Below, in pieces: positions 8,831 to 16,859 of a stretch of 64,000 nt of DNA; position 1 is the stretch's first letter, and the number at the start of each line of letters is the position of its first letter. The translations under genes and the position numbers were made by a program. The stretch comes from an uncultured Eubacteriales bacterium (lineage in GTDB: Bacteria; Bacillota; Clostridia; Christensenellales; Aristaeellaceae). The notes under the pieces were generated by a model. The model made no database searches. It was given only the letters and a program-made list of their open reading frames with translations, and was not told the origin of the DNA. The stretch spans positions 1 through 64,000 of the forward strand of contig UQEF01000002.1 in assembly GCA_900540045.1 (NCBI GenBank), given 5' to 3'.

Positions 8831-10144
8831 ATGAAGCGTTTTTTTCGCCCGCTTGTTTTGCTGCTGCTGGCCGGGATAGTGGCGCTCTCCCCACTGTGCG
8901 GCCTTGCGCAGGAGGTCGCCGCGGAGGATGAGGCCCCCATCACCCACACCGCCATCGCCAGCGTTGCCCTGAAGGTGCGCCGCTCGCCCAGCAAGGATGC
9001 CTCCGCCGGCGACAGCATTCCCCGCGACTCCTTTGTTTATATCCTCGAACTGGGCGAGGAATGGTGCAAGGTCCGCACCACCCGCATGGAAGGCTATGTG
9101 CTGACTCAGTATCTGGACGACATCACCCTTTATGATCTTGAGGCTGCCGAGGCCAACGGCACAGCGGACCTTGAGATTGATGTGGCCGAGCCTATCAACG
9201 CGCCCAACTTCACCACCAGCCCCGAAAACTTTCATGAGGGCTACTATGCCTATGCGGTCAAGAACGCCGTCATCTATCTGGAGCCCAACGAGCTCAGCCG
9301 CAAGATCGGCAGCGTGCCCATCTATGATCAGGTGATCGTCAGCGAGGTCAGCGGCGAATGGTGCCTGGCGCGCTATGAAGACACCTGCGGTTTTATCCGC
9401 ACCTCCTCGCTGTTCAAGTGGGACCGTATCGACCCCTACGTGGGTGAGATTCCCGGACTGGACATCATGCCTTACCTGGCCTTTGTCAATCATACCACCA
9501 CCATCTACAGCATGGAGGATGACTCCGTGCTCAAAACCATCAATCCCGGCGCGGCCATCGCGGTTTTCGAGCTGGACGAGGAGGGCCGCTATCCTCTGCC
9601 CTATTGGCGTACCACCGGCTATATCAAGGAGGAGGATGTCGCCTGGCTTGTGCCGGTCAAGGATTGGGAAACCGCCGAAAGCGGCGATCTGATCAGCACC
9701 ATGAGCACCTATTATGCCGTGGGCATTTACTCCGCGCAATATCAGGGCCGCAACTGGAATATCCGCCTTTCCTCCAGCATGATCACCGGCACCATTCTCC
9801 AGCCCGGCGAAGAATATAACCAGCATCAGACCATCGGTCCCTTCTCGCAGTCCACGGGATATCACAAGGCGCCCATCATGAAGAAGGATGCCCTGTGGGG
9901 CTATGGCGGCGGCACCTGCCAGGTCAATACCACCTTTTACATCGCTACCATCCAGCTTCCCATTTTGGTAACCCATCGCAGGGTGCATGCCGATGTAGGC
10001 ATCTATTATGCCAAGAAAGGCTTTGATGCAGCGGTGGGCGGCGGAAGCATCAACCTCATCATGACCAATACCATGCCCTATGCCATCCGCTACCAGATGT
10101 TCGTATCCGACGGCGTCGTCACCTGCTGCATCTACAAAGCATAA
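8831..10144 (+). CDS. Secreted SH3-domain protein with C-terminal VanW domain
   Basis: A 437-residue exported protein with a signal peptide at about 1-27 (cleavage after CGLAQ). Bacterial SH3-like segments occur near residues 40-100 (ALKVRRSPSKDASAGD, EEWCKVRT) and 135-195 (GEWCLARYEDTCGFIRTSSLF), with another SH3-like stretch before residue 280. The last 150 residues are VanW-like: GEEYNQHQTIGPFSQS, GYGGGTCQVNTTFY and HRRVHADVGIYY. VanW proteins associate with the cell envelope but have no settled biochemical role. AAGGAG precedes the ATG, and a strong terminator follows. Confidence 0.85.
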   Translation: MKRFFRPLVLLLLAGIVALSPLCGLAQEVAAEDEAPITHTAIASVALKVRRSPSKDASAGDSIPRDSFVYILELGEEWCKVRTTRMEGYVLTQYLDDITLYDLEAAEANGTADLEIDVAEPINAPNFTTSPENFHEGYYAYAVKNAVIYLEPNELSRKIGSVPIYDQVIVSEVSGEWCLARYEDTCGFIRTSSLFKWDRIDPYVGEIPGLDIMPYLAFVNHTTTIYSMEDDSVLKTINPGAAIAVFELDEEGRYPLPYWRTTGYIKEEDVAWLVPVKDWETAESGDLISTMSTYYAVGIYSAQYQGRNWNIRLSSSMITGTILQPGEEYNQHQTIGPFSQSTGYHKAPIMKKDALWGYGGGTCQVNTTFYIATIQLPILVTHRRVHADVGIYYAKKGFDAAVGGGSINLIMTNTMPYAIRYQMFVSDGVVTCCIYKA

Positions 10145-10149
10145 ACAAC

Positions 10150-10191
10150 AAAAACCTCCGCTTGTTCCGAACGGAAGAAGCGGGGGTTTTT
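10150..10191 (+). terminator. Rho-independent terminator after the VanW gene
   Basis: AAAAACCTCCGCTT pairs with AAGCGGGGGTTTTT (one mismatch), with a small inner TTCCG/CGGAA hairpin in the loop, ending in a T run. Confidence 0.8.
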
Positions 10192-10449
10192 CAGTTTGGC
10201 CAAAAAGCGCACCTCTGGCGATCTTTTCCGCCAGGGCCCATTTCCCCTCCTTCTTAGGCGCGGCCGGGGAAACGTGCAGGGAGGCCTTGCGGCTCAAGGC
10301 CTCCAAATCAACCGCACCGGTCGGCGAGGCCCGCTGGAGCCCCGCCCCTGGCCGAGCGCGGGATTTCTTCTCCAAATCGAAGATTTGCCGGAGGCGCCGG
10401 GCATTGGGAATGGAGCTCGGAGGGCTCAGGCCCTCCGAGGCACGGTTTT
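10192..10449. other. GC-rich intergenic region with three hairpins
   Basis: No convincing gene lies here. Three stem-loops are spaced along it: GGAGGCCTTG/CAAGGCCTCC (10280-10304), CAAATC/GATTTG (around 10374-10390), and CTCGGAGGGC/GCCCTCCGAG (around 10410-10440). The last is followed on the plus strand by a T run, so it could act as a plus-strand terminator facing uvrC. The layout resembles an intergenic palindromic repeat element. Confidence 0.5.
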
Positions 10450-12333
10450 TTATTCCTGCGGCCGGGAGGAGGGTTTGCCGCGCTGCGCCGCATAGTCGTA
10501 AATACGCTGCGCCAGTCCGGTACTGATGCCCTCCACCTGGCACAGTTCCTCCTGCGTGGCCTCAAAGATGGCCTTTACGCTCCGGAAGTGCCGTATCAGC
10601 GCCGCCTGCTTCTTGGGGCCTACACCGGGTATGGCGGAAAGCTCGCTCCTGAGGCCCTCCTTGCCGCGCAGCGCGCGGTGATGCGTAATGCCAAAGCGGT
10701 GCGCTTCATCGCGCACATACTGCACCAGGTGAAGCGCGTTGGAACGCCGGTCCAGCACGATAGGGTCCTCCCGTCCCGGCAGATAGATCTCCTCAAACCG
10801 CTTTGCCAGGCCGAACATGGGCACGCTCGCTCCCGCCTCCTGCATGGCGCGGTGCGCAAAGAGCAATTGTTCCGGGCCGCCGTCGATCAGAATCACGTCC
10901 GGCAGCTTGGAAAAGCTGCCCGCATCTGGGTCCAGGCCCGCCTGCTCGCGCTCGTGGCGCTCCTTCAGCCCATGGGTGAAGCGGCGGGTGATCACCTCGG
11001 CCATGGAGGCGAAGTCGTTGGCGCCTTCGACGGTTTTGATTCGGTAGATGCGGTATGCCTTTTTATCAGGCAGTCCGTCCTGAAAGACCACCATGCTGGC
11101 CACGCTCAAAATACCCTGCGTGTTGGAGATATCGTACCCCTCAATGCGCCGGGGCAGTACGGGCAGATGCAGCGCCTCCTTGAGCTCCAGCATGGCCTGC
11201 CGGGTGCGCATGTCCTTGACCTCCGCGCTCTGCCGGTGCTTGGAAAGCGCGTCCTCGGCGTTTTTCAGGGCCAGGCGCACCAGATCCGCCTTGTCGCCCC
11301 GCTGGGGCACAGCCAGCGTCACCGCCCCGCCCCGCCGCTCCCGCAGCCAGCGCTCCAATTCGTCCAGCGGTTCAGGCAGCGCCTGCGCCAGCACGTTGCG
11401 CGGGATCAGATGTCCGTCGTCATAATACTGGGTCAGGAAGCCGGCAAGCACCTCCTCCGGCGCTTCCGCGCCACAGTGCTCCATCAGGAAGGCCCGTCCG
11501 CCCTCAATGCGCCCCGCACGGATATGCGTCAGCTGCACCATGGCGTCCTGGTCATCCTGAGCCACGGCCAGCACATCCTGCTCCACATCGCGCGTCTGAA
11601 TGGCGTGCTGTTCCTCCATCAGCTGGCGGATATCCGCGATCTTGTCCCGCAGCACCGCCGCCTGCTCGTACTCCATGCGGGCGCTGGCGACGTTCATCTC
11701 ACGGGTGAGCTCGGCGAGCAGTTCCCGGCTGTCGCCGTTCAAAAAGTCGATGACGCGCGCCAGGATGGCGCGGTACGCCTCCTCGCTCACCCCGCCCGCG
11801 CAGGGCGCCAGGCATTGCCCAATCTGATGGTGCACGCAGGGACGCCGGGGCGATTTGACGGGAAAGCGGAGATTGCAGGTGCGCAGCGGGAAAAACCGCC
11901 GCACTTCATCCATCACCTGCCGGACCGCGGTGGCTCCGATGTAGGGGCCGAAGTACTTCACGCCCGCCCGCTGGTCATCCATGTTGCGGGCCAGGGTCAG
12001 GCGGGGGAAGGGCTCGCTGAGGTCGATGCGCAGATAGGGGTAGTGCTTGTCATCCTTGAGAAGGATGTTATAGAAGGGGCGATGCTTCTTGATGAGGTTG
12101 CATTCCAGCGTGAGCGCCTCAAAATTGGTCTGGCAGAGCATGAGGTCAAAATCATCCACGCGGCTGACCATGGCGGCCACCTTCGGCGTATGCGAGCCGT
12201 GGAAATACTGCCGCACCCGGTTTTTCAGATTGACCGCCTTGCCGACGTAAATGATCTCGCCCCGGCTTTTCATGATATAGCAGCCGGGGCTTTCGGGAAG
12301 CATTTTGATTTTATAGGCCAATGTGGGATTCAT
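10450..12333 (-). CDS. uvrC: Excinuclease ABC subunit C
   Basis: A 627-residue UvrC. The N-terminal GIY-YIG nuclease domain (SPGCYIMKSRGEIIYVGKA, residues about 12-32) makes the 3' incision. The UVR motif that contacts UvrB lies near 195-235 (AVLRDKIADIRQLMEEQ). The RNase H-like 5' nuclease domain (EGYDISNTQG, DVILIDGGPEQL) follows, and the C-terminal helix-hairpin-helix pair (LSAIPGVGPKKQAALI) ends the protein. The ATG at 12333 has AGGAAG 7 nt upstream. It starts 14 nt after the preceding membrane-protein gene and may share its transcript. Confidence 0.97.
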   Translation of the reverse strand: MNPTLAYKIKMLPESPGCYIMKSRGEIIYVGKAVNLKNRVRQYFHGSHTPKVAAMVSRVDDFDLMLCQTNFEALTLECNLIKKHRPFYNILLKDDKHYPYLRIDLSEPFPRLTLARNMDDQRAGVKYFGPYIGATAVRQVMDEVRRFFPLRTCNLRFPVKSPRRPCVHHQIGQCLAPCAGGVSEEAYRAILARVIDFLNGDSRELLAELTREMNVASARMEYEQAAVLRDKIADIRQLMEEQHAIQTRDVEQDVLAVAQDDQDAMVQLTHIRAGRIEGGRAFLMEHCGAEAPEEVLAGFLTQYYDDGHLIPRNVLAQALPEPLDELERWLRERRGGAVTLAVPQRGDKADLVRLALKNAEDALSKHRQSAEVKDMRTRQAMLELKEALHLPVLPRRIEGYDISNTQGILSVASMVVFQDGLPDKKAYRIYRIKTVEGANDFASMAEVITRRFTHGLKERHEREQAGLDPDAGSFSKLPDVILIDGGPEQLLFAHRAMQEAGASVPMFGLAKRFEEIYLPGREDPIVLDRRSNALHLVQYVRDEAHRFGITHHRALRGKEGLRSELSAIPGVGPKKQAALIRHFRSVKAIFEATQEELCQVEGISTGLAQRIYDYAAQRGKPSSRPQE

Positions 12334-12347
12334 GCCGACGCTTCCTT

Positions 12348-13577
12348 TCAAGACCGTTCAGCACACTCGGTCGATAACTGCTCACCATCGGGAGCGGGCC
12401 GTTTGAAAAGCATGCTGGCTGCGCCCGTCAGGCTGCCGATAAGCAGCGCGCACGCGCCGCAGGACCACGCCATCACCTCGCGCAGAAACCGCAGGCGCAG
12501 CAGTTCCGGCGTGCGGTATTCCACCACGGTCGCAGAGGTCTGCCACACGTTCCAGAAGGCGGTCTGGATATCCTTGGGTTCCACCAGCACCGCGGGCACC
12601 CATTCCGGGAAGGTATACACCGGCTCCACCAGACGGGTAAACAGCCAGGCCAGCGCCGCCGCGCAGGCAACGTACCCCAGCGCAAGCAGCAGCAGCCGTC
12701 CTGCCGCAAATCCCACCAGACGCGCGGCATACTGCGTTTGCAGGCGGTCGTGATAGGCGGCGGCAAAGCGCGCGCTCCGGCGGTTCATCCACCTCACACC
12801 CCACAGCGCCAGCGCCATGCCGAGCAGCGTAAAGAGCATGCGCATGGGCATGGCAGCGTTCATGCGCTCCTTAATCAGGCTGATGGTGGTGCCATCGCCC
12901 AGCTTCTGTGCCGCGGTCTGGAAGGCGGACCATCCGCCCGCACTCTGCACGGGCCGCGCCTCATACACCAGCGCGGTCAGCGATACATTGGTCTCCTCCA
13001 GCGAGCGCAGCGGCACGTAAAGGCTGTAATCCATCTGATCGCCCACGCGCTTGCCCGCCTTGATTACCCCTACGATGCGGTAGCGCTGGCCCGCAACCTC
13101 GATTTCCTCACCCAGCGGCTCGGCATACTGAAACAGCGCCACAGCCAGCTGCTCATCCACCAGGGCCACGCGCTCGCCATAGATGCATTCGTCGGGGTAG
13201 AGCAGCCGGCCATTGAGCAGCACCGGGGAGTTGAGATAAAACCAGCTCTCTTCCACCCCCACCAGGCGAGCGCTTGCGCTCTTGCCCCCGTCAGGGATGG
13301 ATATGGCCGCCGGCTGGGCCAGGGCATAGAGCGTGGCATCCTCGCAGGCGCCCTCCAGTTCGGTTTCCAGCTCGCGGGTTTTCAAGCGCGCCTCACGCAG
13401 ACCTCCGTTGGTCTCCTGTGCGCCTTCCTCCGCCGCCACGGGCTGGGGTGCGGCATAGACATGCTGGAACGTGCCCGGCACCGCCTGGATCTTGATCCAG
13501 GCAAAGGCCAGGACCGCCAGCGCGATGCCCAGCAGCACAAGCGTTCCCTTGCGGCGTTTGCAAAAAGCTTTCAGCAT
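12348..13577 (-). CDS. MacB/FtsX-like membrane protein without ATPase partner
   Basis: A 409-residue protein with an N-terminal helix (about 11-29), a ~220-residue extracytoplasmic domain, and three further helices near 248-266, 287-315 and 367-392. This is the topology of MacB/FtsX-family ABC subunits. The extracellular part has MacB core-like phrases: VGVEESWFYLNSPVLLNGR, GERVALVDEQLA and VAGQRYRIVGVIKAGKRV. The adjacent upstream gene encodes a HlyD-like adaptor, as in MacAB systems, but no ATP-binding subunit gene is nearby. It could transmit envelope signals or use an ATPase encoded elsewhere. Confidence 0.7.
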   Translation of the reverse strand: MLKAFCKRRKGTLVLLGIALAVLAFAWIKIQAVPGTFQHVYAAPQPVAAEEGAQETNGGLREARLKTRELETELEGACEDATLYALAQPAAISIPDGGKSASARLVGVEESWFYLNSPVLLNGRLLYPDECIYGERVALVDEQLAVALFQYAEPLGEEIEVAGQRYRIVGVIKAGKRVGDQMDYSLYVPLRSLEETNVSLTALVYEARPVQSAGGWSAFQTAAQKLGDGTTISLIKERMNAAMPMRMLFTLLGMALALWGVRWMNRRSARFAAAYHDRLQTQYAARLVGFAAGRLLLLALGYVACAAALAWLFTRLVEPVYTFPEWVPAVLVEPKDIQTAFWNVWQTSATVVEYRTPELLRLRFLREVMAWSCGACALLIGSLTGAASMLFKRPAPDGEQLSTECAERS

Positions 13578-13580
13578 GGC

Positions 13581-14942
13581 TTACTCCACATACTCCATCA
13601 CCGGCTTCCCGTCCTCCACGGTACGGTCGGCCCGGTCGATGATGCTCTGATAGCTCAGGTCCTCCTGCACGCTGACCGCCGTATCGCTGCGGTCGATCAC
13701 GGTGACGCTCGTCTTTTTGGCCTTCAGCCCGCCGGAGTTGAGGAACCCGCCGTATACGCGCTCCGCCACAAAGACATATTCTCCCTCGCCCTCGCTTCTA
13801 AGAGCGGAAGCGGGGATAATCGTGGCATTTTTTCGTGCGCGGAACACGATGCTCACTTGCAGGCTCCCATCCTGCAAGAGCTTTTGCATGCCGCCCGCCG
13901 CACGCAGGAAATCCTCCGTAAGCTCGATTTCCGCGTATTTGCGCCCGTCGGTGTCATCCACCACGGCGGTGACTTCGCTGCGGAAGGTGTCATAATCGCC
14001 CGCCATCTCCACGCGCGCCCCCTCGGACACATCCTTTTTCAGATCGGTCACGTCGGCGCGCAGCACCGGAACGTCCTCTTTTTTGGCGATGGTATAGGCG
14101 GACTTCTGCCCGTCATAGCTGTCACCGGCTTTGAGATCCAGTGCCACGATATACCCTTCGCTGGTCGCCGTCACCGTGCCCAAAGCCTGCTTGGCCTCCA
14201 GGAGCTTGACCATCTGGTCGCTGAGATCCTGCATTTCCTCCAGCAGCTTGTTGCGGTCGTTGATGTACTTGAAAACCTCGTCGCTGACCTTGATTTTCTT
14301 GTTTTCGTAGCTGGCGTAGAAATCGTCGCGCGCGGTCTGGAATGCCTCTCGGGCCGCGGAGGCGGCGCGGATGAGCGCCATGGTGTCGCTCGAAGCGCCT
14401 GCCTGCTTAGCCTTGGCTTCCCAGAGGGTCTGATCAAAGGTCAGGTCTATCCCCTCGGCGGCCGCAGCCAGACGCGCCTTGCTCTCGGCCTCATTGAGCG
14501 CATCCTGCTTTTCAATCATCAGGTCGTAGAGGTCGTTTTGCATGCTCTGCTTGGAGTTTTTGCGGTTCTTGATATCCAGGTCGATCAGCTCCTGCGACTT
14601 TTCGTTATACTTGGTCAGCAGGTCCTCTTCCTTGGTCTGGTAATCGTTGATGGTGGCGGTGAAGATGGTATCGCCTTCCTTGACCAACAGGCCGGGCTTG
14701 ACATATACCTTATCCACCGTGATGGGATAATCCTTGGCCTTGTTGAGGGTGATTTCCGTTTCCACCGGGAAATAAGGCTTGGCCTCCACGGAGATCTTCT
14801 GCTCGATACGTCCCGTGGTGGCCTGCACCAGCTTGACCTTGGGTGTGGTGATGGTCTGGATGGTGCGCGAGAAATACATGCATGCCGCTACAATCACGCC
14901 CAGCCACACCAGCGCCTTGAGCGCGCGCTTTTTCTTGCTCAT
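13581..14942 (-). CDS. HlyD/MacA-like periplasmic adaptor protein
   Basis: A 453-residue membrane-anchored adaptor. It has one N-terminal helix (about 8-24), a first lipoyl-like half (VDKVYVKPGLLVKEGDTIFTA), a long charged, coiled-coil-rich segment of about 130 residues, the second lipoyl half (GYIVALDLKAGDSYDGQK), and a beta-barrel/membrane-proximal region (EGARVEMAGDYDTFRSEV). It ends 3 nt before the MacB-like gene and follows the permease gene by 18 nt, so the three are probably cotranscribed. Its role in a Gram-positive-type envelope is likely to bridge the transporter to the cell wall. Confidence 0.8.
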   Translation of the reverse strand: MSKKKRALKALVWLGVIVAACMYFSRTIQTITTPKVKLVQATTGRIEQKISVEAKPYFPVETEITLNKAKDYPITVDKVYVKPGLLVKEGDTIFTATINDYQTKEEDLLTKYNEKSQELIDLDIKNRKNSKQSMQNDLYDLMIEKQDALNEAESKARLAAAAEGIDLTFDQTLWEAKAKQAGASSDTMALIRAASAAREAFQTARDDFYASYENKKIKVSDEVFKYINDRNKLLEEMQDLSDQMVKLLEAKQALGTVTATSEGYIVALDLKAGDSYDGQKSAYTIAKKEDVPVLRADVTDLKKDVSEGARVEMAGDYDTFRSEVTAVVDDTDGRKYAEIELTEDFLRAAGGMQKLLQDGSLQVSIVFRARKNATIIPASALRSEGEGEYVFVAERVYGGFLNSGGLKAKKTSVTVIDRSDTAVSVQEDLSYQSIIDRADRTVEDGKPVMEYVE

Positions 14943-14960
14943 GAGTTCAGCCTCCCCCTT

Positions 14961-15881
14961 TTATTTCAGCTCGCTTAGCTGCACGCCCAGGAGGATATCG
15001 TCCTGGAAATAGATATAGATCAGCAGCATGGGCAGAAGGTACAGCGCCGCGCCCGCAAACGCTACGCCGGTAGAATCGGTGTTGATCTGGTTGAACATGA
15101 CCGACAGCGGCTGCATGCTCTGATTGGTCAGGTAAATGAGCGGCTGCTCAACCATGTTCCAGCTGTCGGCAAAGCTCAGCGCCGCCGCCGCACACAGGAT
15201 GGGGCGGCATACCGGCAGCATCACATGCACAAAGCAGCGCAGCGTGCCCGCGCCGTCCATCTGGCCGGCTTCGATGATTTCGCCGGGGATGCCGATCATG
15301 AACTGGCGCACCAAAAACAGATAAAAGGGTGAAAAGATCATGGGCAAAATCACCGCCCAAATCGTATCCAGCAGCCCCAGGGCCCGAAGGGTCATCACGC
15401 TGGGCGCCATGGTCACCTGGAAGGGCAGCACCATCAGCACCAGTACCAGAAAGAACAGCGCGTCGCGCCCGCGGAACTGGAAGCGGCTGAGGGCATAGGC
15501 CGTGAGTGGAATCACGAATGCCTGCCCCACCAGAATGGCTCCGGCATACAGCACGCTGTTGCAGAACAATTGCAGATACTGCGGCTCTTCAATCAAAATG
15601 GTGTAGTACTGCCTCAGGCTGACCTGAGCGGGCGAAAAGAGGATGTCCATCCACCGGCTCTGGTCATAGCTGCCGCGCTGGGCCAGATAGGACGATATCT
15701 CACTCTTGGGAAAAAAGGAGTATAAAAACGTGAATACGATGGGAATGAGCATGATGACCGCGATCAGCGTCAAAATCAGGCAGCTTACGGGCCTGGCCCT
15801 GCGCACGCGCCGCATCAGCCTGCGCGCGCTTCGCCTGCGCCGCTTCCCTGCCGCGGCGATGGATACGTGGCTCTGCGCCAT
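14961..15881 (-). CDS. Carbohydrate ABC transporter permease, MalG/LplC type
   Basis: A 306-residue CUT1 permease with a highly basic N-terminus (KRRRRSARRLMRRVRRARP) ahead of the first helix. The EAA loop reads IIEAGQMDGAGTLRCFVHVMLP. The ATG at 15881 (MAQSHVSIAAAG) has AAGGAG upstream and starts 17 nt after the partner permease; in-frame codons further upstream lie within that partner gene and are not the start. It ends QDDILLGVQLSELK, a common ending in this family. It pairs with the 15899-16750 product and the two large binding proteins upstream. Confidence 0.92.
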   Translation of the reverse strand: MAQSHVSIAAAGKRRRRSARRLMRRVRRARPVSCLILTLIAVIMLIPIVFTFLYSFFPKSEISSYLAQRGSYDQSRWMDILFSPAQVSLRQYYTILIEEPQYLQLFCNSVLYAGAILVGQAFVIPLTAYALSRFQFRGRDALFFLVLVLMVLPFQVTMAPSVMTLRALGLLDTIWAVILPMIFSPFYLFLVRQFMIGIPGEIIEAGQMDGAGTLRCFVHVMLPVCRPILCAAAALSFADSWNMVEQPLIYLTNQSMQPLSVMFNQINTDSTGVAFAGAALYLLPMLLIYIYFQDDILLGVQLSELK

Positions 15882-15898
15882 GGAACACGCTCCTTTCT

Positions 15899-16750
15899 TC
15901 AGGCGGTTTCGCCCTGCCGCACGCTCTTGGTGCGGTAGAGCAGCAAGAACAGGGCGATCACGATCACCGCAAAGGAGTAGGCCGCGGTGGTCACATCCTG
16001 ATAATCCAGCTTGGCAAACTTGTTGTTCATGTAGTGCTGGAGGGTGTAGATGCTCTCGTCGGGATAGGCGCCGCCGATGAAGTACACTTCCTTGAAAATC
16101 TTGAAGGCGTTGACCACGGCCAGCACAAACACCAGAAACGCGGTGGGCAGGATCTGGGGCAGCGTGATCGACCACTCGCGCCGGAACCAGCCGGCGCCCT
16201 CCAGGCTGGCGTATTCATACAGGGACTCCGGCACGGCCTGCAGCGCGGCGGTGAAAATAACCACGCTGAACCCAAGGTTTTTCCAGATATAGAGCAGCAC
16301 GATGGGCACACGCAGGGCTGCGCCTTCCAGCCAGAAGACACGGTCAAAGCCCATCGCCGTCACCAGACGGTTGATCGGCCCGCCGTAGTCAAAGAGAATG
16401 AGCCAGATGATCAGCATGGCAGCCGAGGGCATCAGATAGGGCATGAGCAGGGCGTTGCGGTAGAAGGTGCTGCCTGCGATGGGCTTGCGCAGCATGCCCG
16501 CCAGCAGAAAGGAAAGCACGAAAATCACCGGAGCGCACAAAAGCGACAGCTCGATGGTGTTTTTCAGACCCAGCTGAAACACCTCATTCTGCCACACGCG
16601 CAGATAGTTGTCAAAGCCTACGAAGCGGTTGTCGATGGTGCCGTCGGTCAGGCTGAACCATATGCCCCATACAAAAGGCACCAGGTAAAAGGCCAGCAGG
16701 CCTACAAGACCCGGCAGCAGATAGAGCCAGACGGATTTTTTACGAAACAT
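15899..16750 (-). CDS. Carbohydrate ABC transporter permease, MalF/LplB type
   Basis: A 283-residue CUT1 permease with six helices, starting MFRKKSVWLYLLPGLVGLLA. The EAA loop is LYEYASLEGAGWFRREWSITLP. The ATG at 16750 was chosen because AAGGAG lies about 6 nt upstream; the in-frame ATG at 16771 has no such site. It follows the large solute-binding gene after a 109-nt gap containing a GC-rich stem-loop. Confidence 0.92.
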   Translation of the reverse strand: MFRKKSVWLYLLPGLVGLLAFYLVPFVWGIWFSLTDGTIDNRFVGFDNYLRVWQNEVFQLGLKNTIELSLLCAPVIFVLSFLLAGMLRKPIAGSTFYRNALLMPYLMPSAAMLIIWLILFDYGGPINRLVTAMGFDRVFWLEGAALRVPIVLLYIWKNLGFSVVIFTAALQAVPESLYEYASLEGAGWFRREWSITLPQILPTAFLVFVLAVVNAFKIFKEVYFIGGAYPDESIYTLQHYMNNKFAKLDYQDVTTAAYSFAVIVIALFLLLYRTKSVRQGETA

Positions 16751-16803
16751 GCATAGCTCCTTTGGCGGCATTTTTCACGGCGATGGCAGGAATGCGCAGC
16801 CGC

Positions 16804-16835
16804 GCCGGCGGACCCGCCAAGGGGGGCCCGCCGGC
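16804..16835 (-). other. Intra-operon GC-rich stem-loop between binding protein and permease genes
   Basis: GCCGGCGG (16804-16811) pairs with CCGCCGGC (16828-16835). No T run follows on the minus strand. Such hairpins often stabilise the upstream transcript so that binding protein is made in excess over permease. Confidence 0.45.
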
Positions 16836-16859
16836 GGCGGGAGAAGGCGCGCTTTCGCG

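Noticed and set aside
8762..10543. Long minus-strand frame (about 590 codons) over the VanW gene
   Set aside because: It is antisense to a gene with a signal peptide, SH3 and VanW motifs; GC-rich DNA gives long open shadows.
12738..14978. Plus-strand frame of about 750 codons opposite the HlyD-like and MacB-like genes
   Set aside because: Composition is His/Gln/Arg-rich with no domain, and the opposite strand has clear families and ribosome sites.
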